A DNA stretch of 28,783 bases from Sphaerosporella brunnea (taxonomy: Eukaryota; Ascomycota; Pezizomycetes; Pezizales; Pyronemataceae), in assembly GCA_008704415.1 (NCBI GenBank), contig VXIS01000463.1:1-28783 (forward strand), given 5' to 3'. The position numbers and the translations under genes were made by a program. Positions within the stretch are counted from its first letter, which is position 1. Each line of letters starts with the position of its first letter. The notes under the pieces were generated by a model. That model did not search any database and was not told the DNA's origin. It saw only the letters and a list, made by a program, of their open reading frames with translations. Below, piece by piece: positions 19,678 to 28,783 of the stretch.

Positions 19678-21897
19678 AAACAGGATATACCCAGACAAGT
19701 ACAGACCTTCACCACCACGCCTACCCCCAGGACGCTCCCAGACCAGCAACAGAACAACCAGGAAAACCCGCAGCGAATCCAGGACGAAGTCACGCCATTC
19801 CAAACCTACGCCATCGCACCCAGGAGAAACCCCCTCTTGGTCGACAAAGACCCCATCGAAGGAGGAAATCGACAGGTTTATGGCCAGGCTGAGGCCAACC
19901 CAGGTGGAGTATGTGCGCTCCTCCAAGCTGCCACCCACCAAGATAGTCAGATTTCCAACCCATCCAGTCACCGCCATCTGGTACCCAGACTTCAGAGAGA
20001 GCGGCCCATTGAGCCCATTTCCCCACCCATGGAACCCATACCCTCTGATCCCCAGGCCTTTCTAACTTGAGCTCAGGCTCGTAAGGAACAGGAGAAAAAG
20101 GATAAGGAATCGGCAGAGCATGACCAAGGTTCCAACAAGGATTTTGCAGGGGAAGGGACTCAGCAAAAAATTCAGCCATCGATTTCGGACGAAACCCCTT
20201 TTCTGGACAAAGAGGATGCAGAAATGTTCGAACCACCTCAACACCCACCAGGAAATCGTTCCCAGGAAGTCATTCATTACGACACTCGCAACAGAGTACC
20301 CGCATTTTTCCTTGACAACCACATAGGGAAGGCCATGCTCCCTACATTCAAGCAGGCATATGAAGACGATCCCATGGTCAAGAATGGCATTCGCAAGCCA
20401 TTTCACTGGCATGACACAGGATATGTTGTGCTAGATGACCCCTCCATCACCTCCAACCTTCGAGTTTACGTCCCCAATGCAGTCCTTTCCAGAGACAATC
20501 CCTCCTCCTCAGTCCGGCATGTCATCATGCAGAGTTGTCACAAGAGTGTGGGACATCAAGGCACCGAGAAGACCTACATCCTATGCAGGCAGAGTTTTTA
20601 CTGGCCTAGGATGAAGCAGGACATCGACGAGTTTTGCAGAGAATGCCTTGAGTGTCAGCGCAACAAAGATGCCACCACCAAGCCAATTGGCGAAGCTCGC
20701 CTCTTGGAAATTCCCCTTCGCCCATGGGAGTCAATTGCTATTGATTTCCTTGGTCCATTCAACTCTTCGGACGGTTTCAAGCACATCATGGTCATCATTG
20801 ACCGCTTCTCTTCTGGTCTTGTTTTGGTTCCCCTAAAGGACGGATTTTCGGCAAAGGACGTTACGAATGTTTTCATTAAACACTACTACGCTCGCTACGG
20901 ACTCCCAGAGTCAATCGTTTCGGACAGAGACCCTCGATTCACCTCGCAGTTCTGGCAAGGACTCCACAAGCAGATTGGTACCGACCTCCTCATGGCCACC
21001 GCTTTCCATCAAAACACCAATGGACAAGTGGAGCGGGCCAACCGTACCATCGCTCAAATGCTTCGGATTTTCACCAACAACAAACAGGCAGACTGGTCTC
21101 CTCACCTCTGGCGTGTTGAGCACGCCTTCAACCACTCTCCTTCCACCACCATCAAGCGTACCCCTCACGAAGTTCAATTTGGTCATATCCCTCGCATTTT
21201 ACCAGTTGAATTCGATTCGAATGTCCCTGCAGTCAATGAGTACCTCGAGCAGCAAAAGATCAACAATGCTGTGGCTCGAGATGCATTGCTGGCAGCACGT
21301 CACCGCCAGGCAAGCATTGCTGCCAAGCGTAGGAATCCTAAGGTTCAACTTCAGGTTGGACAATGGGTGTTTTACAAGAGACGTTCTCGAGGGAAGGGCA
21401 AGGTTAGGAAGCTTATGGAAGTTTGGGAAGGGCCCTACAGGATCACCAAAGTCGATGAGGATACAGGCAACTGCACACTTGAACTCCCCAAGAACAAGCG
21501 TGTTTATCCCATCTTCGCCCAGGACAAACTCAAGCTCTTCCAGCGAATTTCACACAAGACAATTCCGCCTCCTCCCTTCAGCTACGATGACGAAGAAGAA
21601 GACGACCACACTCTCTACAACATCAAGGAGATTCTCGACCACAAGAAGATCAACGGTATCGATTACTGGTATATCTCTTGGGAGAATTATGGACCTGAAA
21701 ACAACTCTTGGGAACCTGATGAGAATGTACGCAACACTGGCGCAGATTCCATCCAGGAATTCCTTTCGAAGAGGACCCAGGACTACACCTCCACCGCAGT
21801 CACTCTTCCTCCCGATTTTTTCTTTCCTTCTGATGATTCTTTCTGTTCCTCTCCTATGTCATCCATCGCTTCTTCCGTTTTTGATTTACGTGAGTAA
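19678..21897 (+). pseudogene. Gypsy linker, integrase and chromodomain (after an in-frame stop)
   Basis: The pol frame continues past the TAG at 19675 and a TGA at 20068 into the integrase without frame change. Integrase: zinc-binding H20539, H20554, C20644, C20653; catalytic Asp 20743 (AIDFLGPF), Asp 20923 (VSDRDPRF), Glu 21031 (NGQVERANRT), giving the D,D35E spacing; GPY/F module (WEGPYRITKVDE); chromodomain 21616-21770 (YNIKEILDHKKING..YWYISWENYG..NSWEPDENV). The longest stop-free piece begins at ATG 20224. Between 19232 and 20065 another + frame is also open and reads in part like protein, so the linker may be scrambled by small indels rather than only stopped. The 3' end meets a purine tract and the LTR. 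Confidence 0.88.
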
Positions 21898-21924
21898 CTG
21901 TTTCAACTGTTTTTTAAGGGGAAG

Positions 21925-22437
21925 TGTAAGATTATTACACTTACTATGGTTTCTTTCTTACGTATTTCCTTACTAAGATATAAAACTATAAGGCAGTAAC
22001 GATGGTATGATAACAGCATTCTACGAGTTTCCATTACTTTCTTTACTATGTTTTGTCACCATGTTTCTAGCACTTTCTAGCCCCTTCGATGCTACGTCAC
22101 TTTGGAATCTTCTAGTTTCCACAAGGCAGACTTATAGGTCTTCTAGACCATTCTTTCCTTAGTTTCGAATTTGCCACCAGATTGTTATCACATGATGTAC
22201 TCAGCATCGTTGGCTATAAAAGCTGCGAGCTTTTTCCTACACTCATTCTTTTCTCTTCTTTCGATACGGCCTTTCGAGCAGCCCAGATTGTATCGACTAT
22301 CATCAATAAATACTGAGTTGATCAGTGACCTGAGTGCGAGTATTCTCTTGGTATTTATCAAGTCAGATACACAAACGGTTCTGAGTTTATTTGCATCTGT
22401 GAAATAGCGGATCTTATAAGCTCACGAAAAGGTTACA
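21925..22437 (+). repeat. Gypsy 3' LTR
   Basis: 513 bp, starts after the purine tract aaggggaag. TATA at 22215-22221. Followed by the target copy GAGC and the resumed DDE_1 transposase. Confidence 0.95.
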
Positions 22438-22441
22438 GAGC

Positions 22442-22650
22442 TGAGTCAAGTCAGAATTGAAGCGCTACAACATCATTCCGGCTGTGATACCAGCCAGCTG
22501 TACTTCACAGATCCAGCTGATTGACCTCTGTAAAAGTAGTCACTTCAGTGATATAATCATGTGTTGCTTCCAGAAAACGGGCCTAAATTTACCTGTTGAT
22601 GGTTTTTGAGACCATCTGTTGTCAATATAGGCGTTGAGTTCTGACAATCC
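22442..22650 (+). pseudogene. pogo/Tigger-like DDE_1 transposase, C-terminal segment
   Basis: Continues in the frame interrupted at 8904: VKSELKRYNIIPAVIPASCTSQIQLIDLC, the DDE_1 block that normally reads IPAGCTSLLQPLDV and holds the third catalytic Asp, then CFQKTGLNLPVDG, the tail typical of these fungal transposases. A TGA lies exactly at the junction (22442) and more stops follow VDGF. Recovery of the frame across 13.5 kb of insertion supports both the family call and the gypsy boundaries. Confidence 0.85.
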
Positions 22651-22799
22651 AGTGGTGATTGGCAATTTGTGTTTGGAATTATATCTTAATGGAAGTGAGA
22701 GATCACTGCGGAACAATGTTCCACATTCCCAGTGGGGGGATGTGGCGCGTGGTCTCTCCGCCCTCTTGGAGGGTGAATGCGGCCATTGGTACTATTCTG

Positions 22800-23034
22800 A
22801 GCGGTGATGAGGACATTGAATATGTTACGCAGGTGGAGAGATGACAATACACCTCTCGCGGTACTAGAACTAAACTTGAACAACCTTGTATCATTGCGGA
22901 GGTGCTATATGGCAGCGATGGAGAGCGAGATAGCGATAAAGAAGATAACAGCGATGAAGAGGACTGCAGTGACAGCAGCTCCGAATACAACAGTAGCAGT
23001 AATATTTTGTACAAAGACAGCATCTCTGAGTGTT
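22800..23034 (+). other. Acidic Ser/Asp/Glu-rich open stretch, possible tail of the DDE_1 transposase
   Basis: One + frame reads SGDEDIEYVTQVER, a stop, then EVLYGSDGERDSDKEDNS and DEEDCSDSSSEYNSSS up to TAA near 23041. Such acidic tails are common at the C-terminus of fungal DDE_1 proteins, but no conserved motif ties it to the gene upstream. It could equally be a separate remnant. Confidence 0.3.
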
Positions 23035-23070
23035 GTACATAAACGAGTAGGAAACACAAGAAATGTAAGA

Positions 23071-24417
23071 TCAAGTACCCTGAGCCTTTAAAGCGTCGAG
23101 TGAAGTGCAGACTAAAGTACAAAGGTTTCCTTATTTGTCTGTGTCTTCCTTGAAACATCCTAAGCTCACACTCAGTCAGCACTCCAGTCATTCTTTCTGC
23201 TGCGTTGGTTCTTTGAACCGTTTCTCTCGTCTTTCCCTTGGCCTCCTGGCCGCTTCTTTGCCTTCAGCAATGCTCTGGACTCCTCCAGCTGTACTTCTTT
23301 GGTGCTCTGGTGGCTCTTTTATCTCCGCCAGCAGCCCCACTCCCCCTCGCTTGCTCGCTCAGGTTTTCTGCTGGTTGGTGTTTTTGGCATTCCTGACATT
23401 GTCAGTATACGTTTTTTGCATGGTCGAATATCATCGAATATTTGAAAAAAAAAAAAATTTATATTCGCCACCCAATGGTTTGACTAATGCATCAGGAAGT
23501 TTATGTTCCCGCTCCAAGTAAACAGATTGTAATTGTTGAGTACTCGGGTACAGCGTTAAGTTGAGTGCTCCCCGAACAAACAGCAACTGGCAACGCCACT
23601 ACGATTGCTGCTAGAACTTTGTGAAGCTGGGGGTGGCATCGTAGGCCTCCCTAGAGCCTTTTGGAGTGTTTTGAAGAAAAAATACTGACTTCTTCGTGAA
23701 CGACAAAGGTCTTGGCATTGTTTGGTTATATGGAGGAAAGAAGTCGGGTGTTCTTTGCATGTTTGTAACGGCACCCGAATTACCCTTGTACCCTAGTACA
23801 TCCGCTAATGGAAATGCACATTACCAACGATTGATGTCTAGCAAGGCATGTTTATCTGTTGTTGTCAGTGTTGTGCACGAGTCGAGAATTCTCATGAAGA
23901 ATCTCAGTCCCCTGAGGATCGTGCCGTCTCAAAATTTCTTGCCGGTCTCATCGCAGTCTCTACACTTCCGGTTTGGTCTTGTCATGGTCGTGAGTGCTCG
24001 GTTGTCTCGCCAACGTTCAGACTGATATGGTGCTGCAGTTGATAGTGTCTTTATTAATGTGATCTTGCTCTCGTCACCATGGTCAGGATCTCCCTGCAGT
24101 TCACAGAAATGTGTGGTGCTAATCGCAATCAAAAACCTTGTTGATCTGCAGCATCTTTACAGCCGGCAACAGCCAATCAGAACTCGACGCATATGACCTT
24201 GAGTTTGTAACAGATTAGATATTCTGACGTGATGGTGGAAGTGCTAGTTCAAAAAAAAATTTACTTACAGTGAAAACAGTAGATGCCAAAAGAAACAGAC
24301 CAAGGGGTATGGAAAAGAGATGAATTGAACATCTCACTGTGAATATACACGAAATTTGGGAAATATCTTGACCCACCAATGACAACCTTTTCTTACTTTA
24401 TAAAGTTTACTGCATGC
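23071..24417. other. Unassigned AT-rich stretch
   Basis: Frames of up to 138 codons (23105-23521 +) lack family motifs. The minus strand of 23190-23420 is basic and purine rich (EGKEAARRPRERREKRFKEP in one frame), cut by stops. A 13-A run near 23444-23456 sits between cgaatat and atattcg. A short cysteine-rich + frame (23848-24042) is not recognised. No gene call is justified. Confidence 0.35.
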
Positions 24418-24472
24418 AGAGCCCGAGCAGAGCTAGAGCAGAGCTAGAGCAAAGCTAGAGCAGAGCCGGAAC
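24418..24472. repeat. 11-bp minisatellite, five units
   Basis: Five consecutive units: agagcccgagc, agagctagagc, agagctagagc, aaagctagagc, agagccggaac. Two middle units are identical and the outer ones are diverged. Confidence 0.9.
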
Positions 24473-24904
24473 CATCTCCTTTTTTTATTTTCAAAATAAT
24501 AGAATAAGTTTTTAATGAATTGTATGACCAAAGGGAAATGATTTTATAAAAACGTGGAAACACTGTGTATTTCCTGAAGAGCCTTTTGGTAAAGAAAAAG
24601 GAACCTCTCCAATGCCTTTTTTAGTGGTCCTCAGAATATAGTGGGACGATTCCAGATTGAAGGGACGGTATAGATCGAGAACAACTAAAAATAAAGCGAT
24701 AAGCTCTGCAGACTTTTTTTATGCTTTTCGCGCTCACACTATAAAAATGCATAAGATGAGCGGAGCCGCCCTTCTGCCAAGTTAAATTGAACCCAGTATT
24801 TCCGCGACTCTTAATTATATAGGCCCTTGCCTCCCCAACCTCGCACCACACAAGCAAGGGTAACAAGGTAGAAGACGATTAATGGAGAACATGGCCCGTC
24901 TGTG

Positions 24905-25115
24905 ATGATTGTAAGGATTGCAATTATTTCAATGATTGTGATAATTATGATGATTGTAATGATTTGAATGATCATGATGCTTGTGATGATCGTTATGATT
25001 ATGATGTTTGTGATAACTCGAACGATTGTAATAAATGTAATAATTGTAACAATTGCGAGGATGGCAATGATTGTAATGGTTTGAATGATTGTGATGATTC
25101 CGATAACAATAATAA
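24905..25115. repeat. Degenerate 9-bp array, block 1 (GAT/TGT/AAT-based)
   Basis: Built from words such as gatgattgtaat with a strong three-base phase. One + frame without a start codon reads as an Asp/Asn/Cys-rich peptide (DDCKDCNYFNDCDNYDD, then NDCNKCNNCNNCEDGNDC) to a TAA near 25119. A second block of the same composition and phase lies at 25845-26095. The open frame follows from the repeat and is not evidence of a gene. Confidence 0.7.
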
Positions 25116-25244
25116 TTAAATGTCTGCAACAATTCTAATGGTTTCAGAGTCTGCGATGATTTCAAAGCTAACGAACATGTTTAGCATGTTAATGACACTA
25201 TCATTGCCATGATTTGAATTATTTTGACAGTTTCTACAAGTATC

Positions 25245-25328
25245 ATACCGCCAGGTAATACCGTATTGACTCATACCGCCAGGTAATACCGTATTGACTC
25301 ATACCGCCAGGTAATACCGTATTGACTC
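25245..25328. repeat. 28-bp perfect tandem triplicate
   Basis: The unit ataccgccaggtaataccg + tattgactc occurs three times with no differences. The last 13 bp of the third unit form the start of the left arm of the foldback that follows. Confidence 0.95.
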
Positions 25329-25590
25329 GGGTATAGAAGACACGACTCAAGTTTGGAAATTGCGCCGTTTCGGTGTGCACTAAGCTGTTTTAGGGGCGCA
25401 TTAAGCCGCTTCATGGCACACTAAACCGTACACGCGCTGGCGTGTCTTGGCGCGACAATGTTCATATTGGGAGACTTACGGTTTAGTGCACCTCAAAACG
25501 GGTTGGCACACCCTAAAACAGCTAAGCACGGCCCAAAACAGCGCTATTCCCAAAATAGGTGAGTGTCTCTTATACACGGGTCAATATGGT
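25316..25590. mobile_element. Foldback element with about 115-bp inverted arms
   Basis: Left arm about 25316-25430 and right arm about 25477-25590 are imperfect inverted repeats around a spacer of about 46 bp. Matching landmarks in order are accgtattgac / accatattgac (reverse complement of 25580-25590), gtataga / gtataag, gctgttttagg in both, and cactaaaccgta at the inner end of both. The structure looks like a foldback or a MITE without coding capacity. No flanking duplication was identified. Confidence 0.75.
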
Positions 25591-25844
25591 GCTGTTTAAC
25601 TAAACTAGCCGTAAATGTTTTTGGGCGATGTGATCAACCAAGGTTGCGCTTCCCCCAGCATCTCCCAAGACGGTGAATTGTCCAAATAATCAGATTACGC
25701 ATTCAGGAAGTGGATCCAGTGCCATATGCGACATTGGCATTATTGAACACATTATTGCAAGTCGGTGTTGAATACAGAATAAAAATCTTTTATACCTCGA
25801 CACTAATGGGCACGATTGCGATTCATGACAGCGATAACGATTAT
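25591..25844. other. Unassigned spacer between the foldback and repeat block 2
   Basis: Nothing recognised on either strand. Confidence 0.3.
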
Positions 25845-26095
25845 TTACATGATAACGACGACTGCGATGATTACGCGACTGTAACAACTCTGACGATTGG
25901 AACGATTGTAACAACTGTGACCATTCCCAAGATTGGGATGATCGTAATAATCCTCGTGATTGCGATGATTGCAATGATTGTCGGAATACTGATTTTTGCA
26001 ATAATTGTGATAATTTTGATGATTGTCATGATTGCAATGATTGTGATCATTGCAATAATTCCGACAAAACTAATCATTGTAGAGCTTCTGACGAT
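25845..26095. repeat. Degenerate 9-bp array, block 2
   Basis: Same word set and phase as block 1; one + frame reads NDCNNCDHSQDWDDRNN, then RDCDDCNDCRNTDFCNNC and so on. In the next frame the same repeat gives a long Ile/Val/Met run that mimics membrane segments, which is a composition artefact. Confidence 0.7.
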
Positions 26096-27584
26096 TGTGC
26101 AAATTTCAATCCCCACCGTGTTTGCACCATGCCAATCTCCTCAGGGCCCGTTGCGAGGCGCCTCGTTATCAATATCGTTCCCAGATAGGTATCGGTAGTG
26201 CATTTTCGCACGGACGAGATTGGTTGTTTCCACAAGAAATGCTAGGCACACCGATAGGGGAATGTTTGGATGAACCCCCAAGTCAAAGACATGTACCACC
26301 ATAGTCAATTCACATTTTTGGGGTAAAGCGTTAATCAGAAACATAAACGACGTGTGGCATGAAATAATCTCAGATCACGCAAAAAATTGTTTGGCTACGT
26401 ACGAGATGGCGCAGGGTTGATGACCAGACTGTGAGAAACTGACCTCGCGAGGGCAGTTTTAATGTTTGAGTTCAGAGGCTCACAGTTCCTGTTTTGTTCT
26501 GATTTTTAAAGATTGATACCGAGGTCACCCATGTTACAACCACCTCCCACAGTATCATTAATGGTACCCCTTACCAGTTATGCCTACATTACCTTAAGGG
26601 TTACGTAACGGTTTATTGACGTTGATGATTATCAACAATGAGGTTGAATAATCAACTACAAGTCTGCTCGATTAGGTAGTGTCTTAAGAGTTACAAGACT
26701 TGCGTCATAATGGCGATGGTGAAGTTAGTTGCCGGAACCCATAGTAAAAGTGTTCTTTTCTGGGTACAAAATAACTCTCCATTCGTGCGCATAAAAATAA
26801 ATAATGACGACTGTGTTGGTCGAACACCTTGCAGTTGTCACAGGTTGTTCACCGTGACTTATATGGCAAAAAGTGGTCAGTTGCCGGTTCCCATAGAACA
26901 ATAGTTTTTTCCAAGGTACAAAATAACTCACATCACGTTGCGCCTGACCGTTATACAGGAACGTACCAGGTGGGTACATGAGGGGAGCACCTGTGACAAG
27001 ACCTGATAAGTACCAAAGTCACATCGGCAATTGTTCATCATGTCATAGCTACTGTGGCACTTCAATAGGGCATTCTAGGCATCAAAGCTTACGTGTACAT
27101 TACGCCATAGCTGCAGAAGAGTGTCCGAGTTGGAGTGGGGGTTATCTATAATGCCTGGCTAGTCAAAGAAGCTCCGTACCCTTACGTGGCAATCGGCGCA
27201 ATTGTTCGTCTGAGGATTGGAAATCAACTTTGAGGCTCAGAGGCGAATCCGTCAGCATATAACCCGCGAGAATCCCCTCGAGTTGAAAGACCACCAGAGT
27301 TAGCAGACATCATTGTTAGGATATTCAAAGGTTCAGCCTTAACAATATTATCGTTTACACAATCTATATTCGTTTCGAAATCTTTATTCTATTTTCCCTT
27401 CGGTACGAATATACTCGTACTATTAGCAAATCTTTACCGATCACGTATCTGAAAGCTCTTTGCCCAACAAGTGTCTTTTTCTTAGAAAAGGATTACTGTT
27501 AGGCTTACCTTCCTTGTACGCAGTTTAGTGAACCTAGTGGTTTTACAGTATATTGTTAGCAATATACCTCATGATATCGCAAAC
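26096..27584. other. Unassigned AT-rich region with one pair of diverged direct repeats
   Basis: 26724-26777 and 26877-26929 are direct repeats (gttagttgccgg..cccatag..ggtacaaaataactc against gtcagttgccgg..cccatag..ggtacaaaataactc) about 150 bp apart. A minus-strand frame at 26344-26141 has no known motif. 27340-27580 is T/A rich and stands where a promoter or LTR for the next ORF would be expected, but no LTR boundary is certain. Confidence 0.4.
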
Positions 27585-27926
27585 ATGTCCGAATCCGTTG
27601 TCCAAGTCACTAAGCCATTGAGGCTTGTCAAAGCCCTTAATGTATTGGAACCTATGTACATCGATACCGTTGACGGTCGAGCCATCAGCAAAGTCGACTC
27701 AGTTCCGCACGCTGTCGAGTTGGAAGTACCGGACTAGCTATCGGATGTAGCACGAGCAATTGACCGCCAACTGAGAAGCTTCGAAGATCTTCACTCGAAA
27801 CTTAACGAGTGCCAGGAAGACATTGAGAAAGTCTTCCCCCAGCTAGTTCTAGCCTACAAGGAATTACTAGCTTCACAGCACCATCTCTACGTGCAGACCG
27901 AGTCCGATAAGGATACTCTGGCCCAG
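27585..27926 (+). pseudogene. Unrecognised ORF remnant with coiled-coil-like region, gag-like by context
   Basis: ATG at 27585 opens MSESVVQVTKPLRLVKALNV and reaches TAG at 27735, after VELEVPD; the same frame then continues for 60 codons as LSDVARAIDRQLRSFEDLHS, KLNECQEDIEKVFPQL and YKELLASQHHLY until the LTR boundary at 27927. The second half has heptad-like spacing of Leu, Val and Phe. I do not recognise the family. Its position before an LTR insertion and its Gag-like N-terminal style suggest an older retroelement gag, but a host gene piece cannot be excluded. Confidence 0.4.
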
Positions 27927-28713
27927 TATCACGGGTATGGTCACGTGACATGTACTCTAAGTAGTCAGCTAGGGGAATAGAATAGAGTCTGCATAGTGAT
28001 CGCCTCGAGGGCACGTGATAGCCGGGTGGCTCCGGATCATAGTAGCTAGCTTGAGTGACGCTATGGAAGAACTCGGAGATCGGATGCCTCAGGTAGGACG
28101 CTACCTGGGAAGAGCATCCGGTTCGGAGATAACAATAGTATAGGCTATTGTTAGAGCTCTTCTGAGATATCTTCGTTGACCTGCCTGTTCCAGGAACTAG
28201 CATGACGATTGGAGGGGTCAGGAGTGATCAACCGGAAGGCGTAGAGCCGAAAAAGGAAGAATCACTCGGCCTAGAACCTCCATAGCAAGTGTGGTTGTTG
28301 CGTAGGGCATGCGACGCAGAAGATCGGGAGATGGAGCCAATAGGGCTGAGCATCTTCCTGCAACACGAGAATACAACGCTTACGGAGCGGGGTATCCGGG
28401 TGCGACCCATGTCTATGACTCATGATTTGGAATCAAAGAGTGAGTCATAGGAAGGTGGGGCGATCTCTGTGCGCGCCTTGACGCCCGCAGTCGTAGAGAA
28501 TGTCGGAAAGCCAGCAAGGAGTAAAGGCTGAGAATTACTCAGGGAGACGGTAGTCTCTGGGGCGGCGTTCTACTATAAGTAGGATTGCTTCCGCCGAGAG
28601 AACCCCTTTATCTTCAGCAACAAGAACCATTAGTGTCCACCCGACAAGATAGCGCTTAAAATTCTATTGTTTAGGATTTAGTTTCTTAAGGTCCTGAGTT
28701 TAATTCCACGACA
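27927..28713 (+). mobile_element. Putative 5' LTR of a gypsy-type element running off the right edge
   Basis: Starts TATCACGGGTATGGTCACGTGAC (one change from the TGTCACGG start of the left-edge gypsy LTR) and ends TTCCACGACA. A TATA element (ctataagtagg, about 28571) precedes a likely transcription start. TGGTAGACAGAGCC at 28717-28730 is placed like a tRNA primer site, and an ATG at 28779 is followed by the end of the window. The left flank cccag and the right flank ctctg are not a clean duplication, as expected if this is a 5' LTR. With no partner LTR in view the boundaries are inferred. Confidence 0.5.
28413..28450. promoter_or_regulatory. Inverted pair of AP-1/Gcn4-type sites in the right-edge LTR
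   Basis: CTATGACTCA (28413-28422) and TGAGTCATAG (28441-28450) are exact 10-bp inverted repeats with an 18-bp spacer; each holds a TGA(C/G)TCA core. It lies upstream of the TATA element of the putative LTR. Confidence 0.55.
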
Positions 28714-28783
28714 CTCTGGTAGACAGAGCCTCATTACATCAGAATTTTAAGAATACTTCTCGCTTGGACATCTCAATAATGGC

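Larger units (their letters stand above)
8905..22437 (+). mobile_element. Ty3/gypsy chromovirus, full length, carrying a nested copia element
   Basis: Two 513-bp LTRs (8905-9417, 21925-22437) bound the element and differ at about two positions. The target duplication is GAGC (8901-8904 and 22438-22441). Removing the element plus one GAGC restores the DDE_1 transposase frame. Internal order is leader, gag, protease, reverse transcriptase, RNase H, a long linker, integrase, chromodomain and a purine tract (aaggggaag) at the 3' LTR. Without the 5690-bp copia and its 5-bp duplication the element is 7838 bp. The near identity of the LTRs marks a recent insertion, but coding defects suggest that it depends on other copies. 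Confidence 0.95.

Noticed and set aside
20867..21976. 369-codon open frame overlapping the integrase
   Set aside because: It is a +1 shadow of the integrase and chromodomain frame, which carries all catalytic and structural motifs; the shadow is Ser/Thr-rich composition without motifs.
8905..22437. A previously unknown defence or biosynthetic system in the largest ORF block
   Set aside because: All long frames here are accounted for by gypsy and copia proteins with complete, ordered motifs; no extra gene is carried apart from the unusual linker reported separately.
22703..23191. 162-codon minus-strand frame with Ser/Leu run
   Set aside because: It is the antisense of the acidic Asp/Ser-rich + strand stretch; the Leu/Ser run follows from that composition.
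24905..26095. CRISPR-like or regularly spaced repeats
   Set aside because: The repeats are contiguous degenerate 9-bp and 28-bp units without unique spacers.
25710..26198. Possible membrane protein with long Ile/Val/Met stretches
   Set aside because: The hydrophobic run is the out-of-phase translation of the 9-bp GAT/TGT array.

Overview
The window looks like a stretch of repeat-dense fungal (filamentous) chromatin. Almost everything recognisable is a transposable element or its remains: two chromodomain Ty3/gypsy elements, a Ty1/copia element, a piggyBac-like and a pogo/Tigger-like (DDE_1) DNA transposon, short CAGGG-ended non-autonomous elements, a foldback and several minisatellites. The chromodomain gypsy polymerases and the copia primer site matching an initiator tRNA-Met anticodon arm fit a fungus; I cannot fix the phylum. 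I see no convincing single-copy host gene, no rRNA or tRNA gene and no CRISPR array.

Layout: 1-887 is the 3' end of a gypsy element (integrase C-terminus with chromodomain, then LTR) that has landed in a CAGGG element (888-1556). A related element sits inverted at 5688-6386. Between them, on the minus strand, lies a decayed piggyBac-like transposase (4310 to 2077) whose N-terminal part carries about 18 copies of a five-residue repeat.

6700-23050 is a three-level nest. The oldest layer is a + strand DDE_1 transposase relic (7019-7650, 8256-8904, 22442-about 22650, perhaps with a repeat-bearing N-terminal region from 6704). It was hit first by a copia LTR now present as a solo LTR (7651-8250, TSD GTGCT/GTCCT) and later by a full gypsy chromovirus (8905-22437, TSD GAGC). 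The gypsy gag gene was then hit by a full copia element on the minus strand (11068-16757, TSD CCCAG). Removing each insertion with one TSD copy restores the host reading frame exactly, so the nest can be read with confidence. Each LTR pair differs at about two positions, so the gypsy and copia insertions are recent; the solo LTR is clearly older.

Recent does not mean intact. The copia element has lost the protease active-site segment, has a frame-scrambled stretch in gag, a frameshift between integrase and reverse transcriptase and an in-frame amber before RNase H. The gypsy element has two in-frame stops in an unusually long RNase H-integrase linker, and no in-frame ATG for the first 270 codons of its gag frame. 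Both probably moved with proteins supplied by sister copies.

23050-28783 is AT-rich and largely unassigned: an 11-bp minisatellite, two degenerate 9-bp arrays reading as Asp/Asn/Cys-rich peptide, a 28-bp triplicate running into a 275-bp foldback, a pair of diverged direct repeats, and a coiled-coil-like ORF remnant cut by what looks like the 5' LTR of another element running off the right edge.
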